Source: Erwinia_E haradaeae_E (GTDB lineage Bacteria; Pseudomonadota; Gammaproteobacteria; Enterobacterales; Enterobacteriaceae). Taken from it: 64,000 nt of DNA. This document shows positions 52,336 to 60,912 of this stretch, piece by piece (within the stretch, counting starts at the first letter, position 1; each line of letters begins with the position of its first letter). Under the pieces are notes generated by a model. That model was not told the DNA's origin. It searched no databases and worked only from the letters and a program-made list of their open reading frames with translations. The stretch covers positions 744,001 to 808,000 of the forward strand of contig NZ_LR217737.1 of assembly GCF_900699015.1 (NCBI RefSeq), read 5' to 3'. A program made the position numbers and the translations under genes.

Positions 52336-53075
52336 CAGTTGATATTACTCTTTAATGCTAATAAAGAACCAAAATTAATAGATTGAAACCATAAATTATG
52401 ATGTTCAAAACCAGCTATATCTAATCTTTTTTTATGAGTTTCAAGATTTTCAGTTATCATAACCTTATTTAACATCCTGTTTTTCTGTTGGATCTCTAAT
52501 GCACTATAACCATTATCTCTCTTAAAATCATAATGAGTCTTTAATAGCAAGGCCTCAATCTCTTTATCACTAAAACTAAGCTTTTCAGATAAAACTAACA
52601 CACCTTTTAGGTTCATTCCTCGCCATATAGAATCTAACAACCTCTGACGATCTTCTATCGGAATAAATTGTAAAGTGAAGTTTAGTAAGACTAACGAAGC
52701 ATTATGAATCGATACCTTGCAAATATCCATCATAATAATTTCAACTGGAGTGTTACAATTAACAATATTTATATGATGACGGCAACGATCAACCATATAT
52801 GGCGAATTATCCACCGCAATAATTTTACAACCTATTGCCTGAATATTTTTCTTAACAGATAATGTAGCAGCACCAAGAGAACAACCAAGATCATAAATTA
52901 AAGAGTTATTTTGCACACAATGCCTAGATAATATCCCAATCATAGATATTAAATCAGAATAACCAGGAATCGAACGCTCTATCATATCAGGAAATACTTC
53001 CACAATCTCTTTATCAAATTTCCAGTCTCCAAGTTTCTCTAGCGGCAATGCAAATAAAGTATCACGCTTATACAT
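52335..53075 (-). CDS. cmoA: Carboxy-S-adenosyl-L-methionine synthase
   Basis: Converts S-adenosylmethionine and prephenate into carboxy-SAM, the donor used by CmoB. Length is 246 residues (247 in E. coli). Motif I is YDLGCSLGAATLSV, followed by AVDNSPYMVDRC, LNFTLQFIP, LSEKLSF, and HHNLWFQSINFGSLLALK. I chose the ATG at 53075 because it matches E. coli MSHRDTLF and has GGAAG eight bases upstream; the ATG just before it (53078) is an equal possibility. Prephenate is needed, so some aromatic pathway input must remain. The cmoA-cmoB pair keeps the E. coli arrangement. Confidence 0.96.
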   Translation of the reverse strand: MYKRDTLFALPLEKLGDWKFDKEIVEVFPDMIERSIPGYSDLISMIGILSRHCVQNNSLIYDLGCSLGAATLSVKKNIQAIGCKIIAVDNSPYMVDRCRHHINIVNCNTPVEIIMMDICKVSIHNASLVLLNFTLQFIPIEDRQRLLDSIWRGMNLKGVLVLSEKLSFSDKEIEALLLKTHYDFKRDNGYSALEIQQKNRMLNKVMITENLETHKKRLDIAGFEHHNLWFQSINFGSLLALKSNIN

Positions 53076-54192
53076 CATTAATGCTTCCAATATGTAATAA
53101 AAATACCTTTAGAAGGTATCTCAATAAAGATAGAATCTTTTCCTAACGGAAAAGATAAAAAATAAACAATCAGTCTGTATTGTACGATAATTTATTTTAA
53201 TGCACTTATCTTATAGTGTTAGATCTTATATAAAAAAACAGGTTAACTCCATTAATCTAAATAAAATTAAAAATTTTCACAAATGAATTTTATCATCCAA
53301 AAACTAAAATCAGATCCGATTGATAAATAATTATCAATCACGTCTTCTAAAAGATATTAAGAATAAAAATTAAAAAATTGAATCTATAAAAACATAAACC
53401 TATTGAATACTGATTATATAATGTGAATAATAACAACATAATAATAACACTATTTAAACAATAGGCATTCTCGATCTTACTCAATACCAATAATCCTATG
53501 AATTCTAGTTAATTCAATTATAACATGACCCAATATTTTCATGATACTTATCAAAAAGATTCTATATCCAAAAAACAACTATTTTATTCAATCTACACCA
53601 AATAAAAATATAGTTATTACAGAAAAATGTTAATTATAGTCATTCAGCTGCAATTAATAATGAAATCACCATTTATCATATAACATGAATTACTAAACTA
53701 TAGAATACAGGGCTAGTATAAATTAATCAAAATATTATATATATAATTATAAAATACATCAAAACCAATATTCATGCTCTACAGTCTAAAACATATAACT
53801 AATAGAAAAATTTTCTGTATAATATATAATTTAACTATCATTCATTAATCTAAAATCTCTAACTCTCTTTATAAAACTAACCATAGTCCAATAATTTTAC
53901 TATTATTGATACGAAAAACATTAAAAATTAAGTATATACTAATGGATACACTTGACCTATAATATAATGTATTGAAATTCACGTAGATTTTACTATCTTT
54001 ATCTTGCTCAATATGATGAGATAATCATATACTTAATGCAATATCAAAATTATGTTCCAAAAAGTTGATAGATTAAATATACAAGCTTTATATTATAGGT
54101 AAAACCATCCTTTTCTATATGTTATAGAACATCTATGATTATGCATGGTATGTGTCTTTCATTTTTACGATGTAAGTATATTGATTTATCAC
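53076..54192. other. Gene-free gap between gloB and cmoA
   Basis: 1.1 kb with no recognisable gene, RNA or strong inverted repeat. The cmoA ribosome binding site is in its left end. Confidence 0.65.
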
Positions 54193-54966
54193 TTAAAATC
54201 CATTAATAGCTATAAAATCATCTTTTTTCTTACGCAATTCTGCAAACACCTGCCATTCAGGAGACTTAACTAAATCTATATTAAGCAATCTTTTTAGATT
54301 ATAATCATTAGTTCTTAGAAAGATATTAATCTTACGCTCCTTATCTAAACTAGTAGGTAATGTAGTGATCTGTTTTGCTCGCAAAAATTTAATCTTAAAA
54401 TAATAATTTTTTATCGCAGAATCTGTTGGATACAAAGCATGGGAAAAAATTAAATTAGATAAAGTATATTCATGCGCACTACATATTAAAGTGCTACCAA
54501 GAAATTGGTTAAGCTTATTTAATGACTCAAACATTTGTTTGGCTGTACCATCAAACAGTCTACCACATCCAGCAGAAAAAAGCGTATCTCCACAAAATAA
54601 ATAAGGATAACTATAATATGAAACATGTCCTAAGGTATGACCTGGTGTAGCGATAACTATAAATTTTAGGCCTAATAGATAGATCTGGTCTCCTTCTTTT
54701 ATTATAGTATGTACTCCCTTATTTTTTGCCTCTAGTGGTCCGAAAACAATAATATTAGGGTAGCACATTAATATTTCAAGCACTCCATCTGTATGGTCAT
54801 TATGATGATGAGTTAGTAAAATGGCTATTGGTAACAAATTATGTTGATTTATAGTCTGTAATACAGGAGATGATTCACCAGGATCAACGATAAAACATTG
54901 ACCACTATTATTACTTAATATCCAAACATAGTTATCTTGTAAAACTGGTATGCTAATCAACTTCAT
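54193..54966 (-). CDS. gloB: Hydroxyacylglutathione hydrolase (glyoxalase II)
   Basis: Hydrolyses S-lactoylglutathione to lactate and glutathione, the second step of methylglyoxal detoxification. Length is 257 residues (251 in E. coli). The metallo-beta-lactamase motif THHHNDH gives H53, H55, D57 and H58; further metal ligands lie in ATPGHTLGH, CGDTLFSAGCGRLF and SAHEYTLSN. The open frame extends 13 codons upstream, but ATG 54966 matches E. coli MNLNSIPAFDDNY and has AGGGA in front. It needs glutathione, consistent with gshA at 3.3 kb; gloA is not in the window. Confidence 0.96.
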   Translation of the reverse strand: MKLISIPVLQDNYVWILSNNSGQCFIVDPGESSPVLQTINQHNLLPIAILLTHHHNDHTDGVLEILMCYPNIIVFGPLEAKNKGVHTIIKEGDQIYLLGLKFIVIATPGHTLGHVSYYSYPYLFCGDTLFSAGCGRLFDGTAKQMFESLNKLNQFLGSTLICSAHEYTLSNLIFSHALYPTDSAIKNYYFKIKFLRAKQITTLPTSLDKERKINIFLRTNDYNLKRLLNIDLVKSPEWQVFAELRKKKDDFIAINGF

Positions 54967-55667
54967 AACTTCCCTATTCCATAGCGGCTTTAAGATAGAT
55001 AACATAAAACCTAAAATATTATCTTAACTATGTTACACTGAAAATCTAGATCTTAATCATAGACATCTTGCAAAAAATATTTAACATACTACAATCAGTT
55101 TTATGATAAGAGTTTTTTCTCTGAAAAAAATAGTATTTTATAAAGTATTTTTTTAAAAAATACCTAGTCAATAGATTGCTTAGTTAAAGTAGACCCTGAT
55201 TCTTTCATACATATACTCTCATACACACAATGTAGTAATATTAATTAATCAGAAATAAGTTATGATATTGTAGTTACAAACTTGTAATCCACTATAGTCT
55301 CCAATTAGAGAATATAGCTGTTTCTAATCCTAGACAATATACAAATTGTAGTAACATCTCTTCATTTAACAACTATACATTACAAAATTATAATAAAAAA
55401 TTATAGAAATAAACATGGATCTTATAATAAAAACAACCAACAACATAAAACTTATTTTAATATAAAATATATAATCCTCATCATTATGATTGGATTCTCT
55501 CAACAATGAGTAATCATCTAAATCAAGATTATACTATAATCATAAATAAAATTAATCACACGGAATCAATCTTACTAATTCATAGATCTTAATTATAAAA
55601 TTATAGTCGTCATAAAAGATAGAAAATACTAATTACTCATCTCTATAAGTTCTATCTACCATAAAAT
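54967..55667. other. Gene-free gap between rnhA and gloB
   Basis: yafS, which lies between gloB and rnhA in E. coli, is absent and I see no trace of it. No strong hairpin noticed. Confidence 0.6.
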
Positions 55668-56135
55668 CTATGTGACAAAGTTATAACCAAGATCATCTAA
55701 AGTTGGATTCAAAGCTGCAAAACGGGCTAGTTCATCGCAAGATTCATTGTCTGCATGACCGTTATGTCCTTTTATCCATTTCCAAGTCATATGATGATAA
55801 CTAATCACTCTATCTAACCGTCTCCAAAGATCAATATTTTTAACTACTTGATGATTCACCGTTCTCCATGAACGTTGTTTCCAAACATACATCCAACTAG
55901 TAATCCCTTTTTGAACATATTGGCTATCAGTGCTTAATTCAACTATAGACCTTTCTCTTAGTGATTCTAATGCTATTATTGTAGCCATCATTTCCATGCG
56001 ATTATTAGTTGTCAGATAAAAACCCCCACTAAATGTTTTTTTATACCCCCCACTATATACAATTACACCATACCCTCCAGGACCTGGATTCCCCAAACAT
56101 GATCCATCAGTAAAAACTTCTACTTTTTTAAACAT
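55668..56135 (-). CDS. rnhA: Ribonuclease HI
   Basis: Cleaves the RNA strand of RNA-DNA hybrids, removing R-loops and primers. Length is 155 residues, identical to E. coli. All four carboxylates and the catalytic histidine keep the same numbering: D10 (FTDGSCLGNPGPGGYG), E48 (NNRMEM), D70 (STDSQYV), H124 (KGHNGH) and D134 (CDELAR). AAGGAG lies ten bases before ATG. It is divergent from dnaQ over 67 bases, exactly the E. coli arrangement. Confidence 0.98.
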   Translation of the reverse strand: MFKKVEVFTDGSCLGNPGPGGYGVIVYSGGYKKTFSGGFYLTTNNRMEMMATIIALESLRERSIVELSTDSQYVQKGITSWMYVWKQRSWRTVNHQVVKNIDLWRRLDRVISYHHMTWKWIKGHNGHADNESCDELARFAALNPTLDDLGYNFVT

Positions 56136-56202
56136 ATCTGTTACACTCCTTAACTAATAAAAAATCATAAATAAAATACTCAATCTAACATGTATAACTT
56201 CT

Positions 56203-56949
56203 ATGAATAAAATAAATACAATAAGACAAATTGTATTAGATACTGAAACTACTGGTATGAATATAATTGGCCTTCCATATGAAGGGCATCGTATTGTTGA
56301 AATTGGAGCTGTTGAAATAATAAATAGACGCTTAACAAATAACAATTTCCATACATATCTTAAACCCGATCGACTCATAGATCCAGAAGCATTCAAAATA
56401 CACGGTATTTCTAATGAATTCTTAAAAGATAAACCAATATTTTCACAGATTTCTGAAGATTTTTTATCCTATATACATGATGCTGTCTTAGTAATGCATA
56501 ATGCCGCATTCGATCTTGGATTTATAAATTATGAGTTCTTGAAACTACACCGTGAATTTTCTAAAATAGAAACAATTTGTAAAATAATCGACACCTTATC
56601 TATCGCACGTAAGTTATTTCCTGGAAAACGCAATACCCTGGATGCACTCTGTGCACGCTATAATATAGATAATAGCAAACGTATCATACATGGCGCACTT
56701 TTTGATGCCCAATTACTGGCAAAAGTATTTTTAAATATGACTGGGGGTCAAACCTCTTTTTCCTTATCTACAAAAAGAGGTCCAGAAAATATAAACAATA
56801 GTAAAAAAATATGTTTAATTAAACGACAAAATTCTTCATTACCTATTATACGAGCTAACAAAGCTGAGCTTATAGCACATAAAGCATATCTTGAAATACT
56901 AAGCAAAAGAGAAATATGTTTATGGAATAAAAAAAAAGAAAATAAATAA
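56203..56949 (+). CDS. dnaQ: DNA polymerase III epsilon subunit (3'-5' proofreading exonuclease)
   Basis: Proofreading subunit of the replicative polymerase. Length is 248 residues (243 in E. coli). The DEDDh exonuclease residues are present: D13 and E15 (LDTETTG), D104 (HNAAFD), H163 and D168 (HGALFDAQ). The linker TGGQTSF is followed by the alpha-subunit binding C-terminal region, which is more diverged and basic than in E. coli but ends similarly (REICLW). No Shine-Dalgarno sequence is visible before the ATG; the E. coli N-terminus (ITRQIVLDTETTG) supports this start. tRNA-Asp follows, as in E. coli. Confidence 0.97.
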   Translation: MNKINTIRQIVLDTETTGMNIIGLPYEGHRIVEIGAVEIINRRLTNNNFHTYLKPDRLIDPEAFKIHGISNEFLKDKPIFSQISEDFLSYIHDAVLVMHNAAFDLGFINYEFLKLHREFSKIETICKIIDTLSIARKLFPGKRNTLDALCARYNIDNSKRIIHGALFDAQLLAKVFLNMTGGQTSFSLSTKRGPENINNSKKICLIKRQNSSLPIIRANKAELIAHKAYLEILSKREICLWNKKKENK

Positions 56950-57033
56950 AACATTAATAACCTGTTGTCTGACTAAAATTAGTTCCATTACTTAGTAATA
57001 ATATGAGTATGGTAATGTACTTTTAATAAAATA

Positions 57034-57062
57034 TTGACAACATCTAAAATATAACATATTAT
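57034..57062 (+). promoter_or_regulatory. tRNA-Asp promoter
   Basis: A perfect TTGACA (57034-57039), a 17-base spacer and TATTAT (57057-57062) would start transcription near 57069, about 38 bases before the tRNA. It lies between dnaQ and the tRNA, so the tRNA has its own promoter. Confidence 0.65.
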
Positions 57063-57106
57063 ATGAATAATATTTATTGTAGATTTTATATATAATAAAT
57101 ATTATA

Positions 57107-57183
57107 GGAGCGGTAGTTCAGTTGGTTAGAATACCTGCCTGTCACGCAGGGGGTCGCGGGTTCGAGTCCCGTCCGTTCCGCCA
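57107..57183 (+). tRNA. tRNA-Asp (anticodon GTC)
   Basis: 77-nt cloverleaf with encoded CCA (57181-57183). Acceptor GGAGCGG pairs with CCGTTCC (one G-U). The anticodon stem is CCTGC/GCAGG around CTGTCAC, giving GTC at 57141-57143. The T arm is GCGGGTTCGAGTCCCGT. Nearly identical to E. coli Asp tRNA and in the same place after dnaQ (aspV). Confidence 0.98.
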
Positions 57184-57195
57184 AGAAAGAAGAAT

Positions 57196-57217
57196 ATTAT
57201 TCTAAGTCTAGAATAAT
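57196..57217 (+). terminator. Hairpin just after tRNA-Asp, probable transcript end
   Basis: Perfect 9-bp arms ATTATTCTA and TAGAATAAT with a 4-nt loop, starting 13 bases after the tRNA CCA. No clear T run follows. Confidence 0.45.
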
Positions 57218-57362
57218 CATAAAAATTTTAATAAAAAATACTAATATTATATATTGCAATAGTCCAGATAATTACTGTAAAAATAGTAAAAATATAGTAT
57301 CTATATACTAATATATGTTTAAGCTCACAATGAGTTAAAAACTATTTATATAGATAAAATGT

Positions 57363-57426
57363 ATCAAATATAGTAAATAGACTAGAAAATACTTATACTA
57401 TTTCTAGCCTATTTACTATATTTGAT
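57363..57426. terminator. Long inverted repeat between tRNA-Asp and rplI
   Basis: Arms of 18 perfect pairs (57363-57380 with 57409-57426), one mismatch, then 7 more perfect pairs (57382-57388 with 57401-57407), around a 12-nt loop. It lies between converging transcripts (tRNA-Asp from the left, rpsF-rpsR-rplI from the right) and probably ends both. Confidence 0.6.
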
Positions 57427-57704
57427 TTGCAAAATATCTTTTAAAAATAAAATTCAATTTTACGATCTAAATCGATGTATCTATATGCTTCTTTCTATAC
57501 TTACAAATAAGATTTTCTTATTATTATATAATCTCTATAATAGCTTAGAATGATTCATATTTGACTAAACATATTATATACTTTGTATATAAAATCATAA
57601 TCATATCTCTCTTTATACTTCAAGATAAACCAAATACCATTTGAAATTAAGATCATTATGTTGATTGTAACTCTAGAAGCACATATCAATATACACTGTA
57701 TAAA

Positions 57705-58157
57705 TTAAGATCTAGGTACGATATTAATAATTAAATGAGCAAAAACTTCACTATGAAGTTGAAAATCTACTTTATGTTCTCCAATCGTACGTAATACTCC
57801 ATTTGGCAAACGAACTTCATTTTTTAAAACTGTAATACCAGTTTCCGTAAGAGCTGCAGCTATATCACGAATTCCAATGGAACCAAACAACTTACCTTCA
57901 CTTCCTGATTTAGCTGATAAAGTAACAATACCTATCTCATTAATTTTCACAGCTCGCTGTTGAGCTACGGCAAGCGATTCAAGCACTCTAGATTCTAACT
58001 CTGAACGACGAATTTTAAAAAATTCAATATTTTTATTAGTAGCTAGCACAGCTTTCCCCTTTGGGACTAAAAAATTACGGGCATAACCTGCTTTTACATT
58101 AACCTGATCACCTAATGTACCAAGATTTTCTACGCGATCCAGTAGAATCACTTGCAT
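57705..58157 (-). CDS. rplI: 50S ribosomal protein L9
   Basis: Large-subunit protein bound at the base of the L1 stalk. Length is 150 residues (149 in E. coli). The N-terminal RNA-binding domain MQVILLDRVENLG, followed by VNVKAGYARNFLVP, a long connecting helix (about 41-74) and the C-terminal domain (EGKLFGSIGIRDIA, LPNGVLRTIGEH) are all present. The frame continues 53 codons upstream without similarity; ATG 58157 matches E. coli and has AGAGGA in front. It follows rpsR by 37 bases. Confidence 0.97.
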   Translation of the reverse strand: MQVILLDRVENLGTLGDQVNVKAGYARNFLVPKGKAVLATNKNIEFFKIRRSELESRVLESLAVAQQRAVKINEIGIVTLSAKSGSEGKLFGSIGIRDIAAALTETGITVLKNEVRLPNGVLRTIGEHKVDFQLHSEVFAHLIINIVPRS

Positions 58158-58194
58158 ATCAATAATCCTCTTTAGTGTACTAATCAATACTAAA

Positions 58195-58422
58195 TTACTG
58201 ATGACAATCAGTATACGGCAATAAGGATAAATAACGAGCTCGCTTGATTGCCCTTGCAAGTTGCCGCTGATATTTTGAACGAGTACCAGTAATTCGACTA
58301 GGCACAATCTTCCCACTTTCAGTAATATAATTTTTTAATATAGCAATATCTTTGTAATCGATTTCCTGAACACCTTCAGCAGTAAATCGACAAAACTTAC
58401 GACGACGGAAATAACGAACCAT
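58195..58422 (-). CDS. rpsR: 30S ribosomal protein S18
   Basis: Small-subunit platform protein that pairs with S6. Length is 75 residues, the same as E. coli, and almost identical to it (YFRRRKFCRFTAEGVQEIDY). ATG 58422 is preceded by GGAGAG, while the longer frame to 58437 would start at TTG and has no support. Second intact gene of rpsF-(priB)-rpsR-rplI. Confidence 0.98.
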   Translation of the reverse strand: MVRYFRRRKFCRFTAEGVQEIDYKDIAILKNYITESGKIVPSRITGTRSKYQRQLARAIKRARYLSLLPYTDCHQ

Positions 58423-58483
58423 ATAACTACTCTCCAAACTCTAATATATTTGAATACTTTAACATTAAAATATAATTTTTTTC

Positions 58484-58740
58484 TTAATCTATCTCGAAGT
58501 TGATTTCAGAATAGAAAATTTCTGAATATTCAAGGACATGTCAATGACAATAGACTAGGATGTCATCTGATGTCTATTAGTACTTATTATAATAAGTATC
58601 CATTACCAAATTTTTCTATATATAGCTATCTTTTATATTTTCAACTATCTTTAATACCTAGTTGATAGTTGAACTTTTCAAATGGACGAGCAGTTCTGCT
58701 TACTCTTAATCTATAACTCTAGAAAATATTCACTATGCAT
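58484..58740 (-). pseudogene. priB: Probable relic of priB (primosomal protein N)
   Basis: priB lies between rpsF and rpsR in E. coli, and the gap here has its length (337 bases). Reading minus: ATG at 58740 gives MHSEYFLEL then a stop. A shifted frame gives RVSRTARPFEKF, comparable to PriB VCRTPLRK. Near the end, TSDDILV and then YCH compare with PriB GSRITVQGFISCH, and after an in-frame TGA the frame ends IFYSEINFEID followed by TAA, against PriB VLHAEQIELID. Order, strand and position fit; several stops and at least one frameshift break it. Each match alone is weak, so this is a reasoned guess. Confidence 0.5.
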
Positions 58741-58759
58741 CTCTTATAAATCGAATTTT

Positions 58760-59152
58760 TCATTCAGAATGAATAACATCAAGATTACTAACTAAATCAT
58801 TAGAAAAATCCTCCTGACGATCTCGTCGATCCTCCTTTACTCGAGCCATAGGAGACAGTGAAGTAACTGCATGTTTAACACGTATAATCATATTACGAAT
58901 AATAGCATCATTAAATCGAAAACTATTTATCAATTCATCTATAACTCCTTCTGGAGCTTCTATGTTCATAAGAACATAGTGAGCCTTGTGAAGCTTATCA
59001 ATTGGATAAGCTAATTGACGACGACCCCAATCTTCAAGACGGTGTATCCTACCTTTTGATGTTGTAATGACAGAACTATAACGATCAATCATACCCGATA
59101 CTTGTTCACTCTGATCAGGATGAACCATAAATACGATTTCATAATGACGCAT
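58760..59152 (-). CDS. rpsF: 30S ribosomal protein S6
   Basis: Small-subunit protein that binds S18 on the platform. Length is 130 residues (131 in unmodified E. coli S6). MRHYEIVFMVHPDQSEQV, HRLEDWGRRQLAYPI, KAHYVLMN and FRFNDAIIR are conserved, and the tail is charged and acidic. AAGGAG lies eight bases before ATG. First gene of the operon. A structured leader upstream resembles the S6:S18 autoregulatory leader. Confidence 0.98.
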   Translation of the reverse strand: MRHYEIVFMVHPDQSEQVSGMIDRYSSVITTSKGRIHRLEDWGRRQLAYPIDKLHKAHYVLMNIEAPEGVIDELINSFRFNDAIIRNMIIRVKHAVTSLSPMARVKEDRRDRQEDFSNDLVSNLDVIHSE

Positions 59153-59167
59153 TAAATTAGCTCCTTA

Positions 59168-59217
59168 CGGATAAGTCAGCCTCATATCAAGATTAACCTT
59201 GTTCTGTAGAGGCAAGG
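59168..59217 (-). promoter_or_regulatory. rpsF leader, candidate S6:S18 ribosomal protein leader
   Basis: On the minus strand the rpsF leader has GCCTC (59213-59209) pairing with GAGGC (59183-59179), an inner CTTG-type stem (CAAG at 59201-59198 with CTTG at 59191-59188), and a conserved CCG (59170-59168) shortly before the Shine-Dalgarno sequence. The segments CCTCTACAG, TAATCTT, GAGGCTGA and CCGTAAGGAGC follow the E. coli rpsF leader as I recall it. S6:S18 binding there represses the operon. Confidence 0.6.
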
Positions 59218-60812
59218 AACATATATCTATATTTATAGATATAGCTATTTATTTTATTATAAAAAACATGAATATCAGAAAAAATAAAGAAAAATTTTTC
59301 TGAAAAGATATAAATACATACTATTAAAATATTTTTACTTCTACCAAATTCTTTCTGAAGAACATGATTTATCTTAAAATTAGATAATATTTTATACTTT
59401 AAAATGATAGAGTATCATAATATCTTATAAACCAACAGAGACCATAGTAAAACAATAAAAATACTGTATGAAATAATTACATTTAAATCTTAATTTAAAA
59501 ATTAATCTACTTAATATATATTCATCTTTATGAATATATAGAAAAAATAATAAAATCAGCAATAGCTTTATGTATTCAGTGGACCATACTTAATAAGAAA
59601 TAAACACGTTATTTTATATAGTGGATAACTATCGTTAATTAATATTAAACCTAAAAAATCTACGAAAAAGCTAATCTAGCATCTATTGTAGTCATATGAT
59701 CATTAGTATATTATAGTAAGTTTCTAATATGAAAATCAGTTGTTATACTTTCTTCTTGACATCCCTTATTTTTTGTGATTAACAATTAATAATTAACATC
59801 TATGTAATAGATATTATTATCCAATTAGATATATAACATAACTAAAATTTTACAATAAATGACATATTTTATATTAAAAATTTATAACACGATTTTTATA
59901 TATACAATCTTTTTTATTTATATAAACTCCTAACCTCATACATAGAAAATGCTCATTATTAATCTACATGAATCACCGAACCTATTCTACATAAAATATC
60001 CCTTCTTTACTAAAGAAAAATTTGATTACATATAATGTATCATAAAATATCCTAATCAATCAAAAATTAATAAATACCAATACAGTATAAAATTAAATCT
60101 GATAAATATCAATAATGTATATTACCTTTCTATTAGGTATGATACCATTCATCCTAACTGTTGTAAAATAAACTCAGATAACTCTTTCATTTATAAAAAT
60201 CCATAAAAAAGTAAATTAAATTATAAAATATATGATACAGATCCAAACTATAAACAATATAAAACTACAGTGTTCCTTTGGAGATTACACACTGTACATC
60301 TTCTGTTATACATCTAAAAATAATTTTTCTGTTTATATAAACATGTAATAAATCAATTACTAGGAACATGCTTTCAAGCTATGCGAGAAAAATATTAGTT
60401 AATACAATTAACTATAATCTAATTAAAAAACACCTAAGATCACTCAAATATCGTTCCAGTAGTACTAGTTAAAACAATATTGAGTCATTAGAATAATCAT
60501 ATCTATTGAACATCTTCTTTATTAATGCTTAAAAGCTAATTTTTTAGCATTACCTACTCAAAAAACATAGTTACCCATATTAATATGAATAAATAACTTA
60601 AAAATCTAAGGACTCTATCATGATAAATATGCTATTATAAATATTAAATCAATTTAATCATACAAAAATCAAGTTTCATATATATTTCTCTTACTTTACA
60701 ACATCTCCATAAATAGTAATCAATTGATGATCAATGCCTTTGTAAATTCTACATAGATAGTCTTTTTATTTTACTGTATCATCAATTTTAAAACTCTTTT
60801 CAATAAAAATTA

Positions 60813-60844
60813 GATAAAAATTTTTATCTCTCTAAAGAGAGATA
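60813..60844 (+). repeat. Two overlapping palindromes upstream of rnb
   Basis: GATAAAAATTTTTATC (60813-60828) and the hairpin TATCTCTCT-AA-AGAGAGATA (60825-60844) share four bases, so only one can form at a time in an RNA. They lie 69-100 bases before the rnb start. Possible regulatory leader; no known regulator is implied. Confidence 0.5.
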
Positions 60845-60912
60845 TTTTATCTTAAGAGAGTATAAAAAATATAATAATCCATGTTCATTAAACTAAACAA
60901 TCTATTAACATC

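Larger units (their letters stand above)
57184..57704. other. Gap between tRNA-Asp and the rpsF operon
   Basis: Contains two hairpins (57196-57217 and 57363-57426) between converging transcripts. No gene; nothing else recognisable. Confidence 0.65.
59153..60912. other. Gap between divergent rpsF and rnb
   Basis: 1.8 kb without a gene. Near rpsF: the structured leader, a 22-base AT inverted repeat (59222-59243) and a 9-bp hairpin (59275-59303). Near rnb: overlapping palindromes at 60813-60844. The middle is featureless. Confidence 0.65.
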
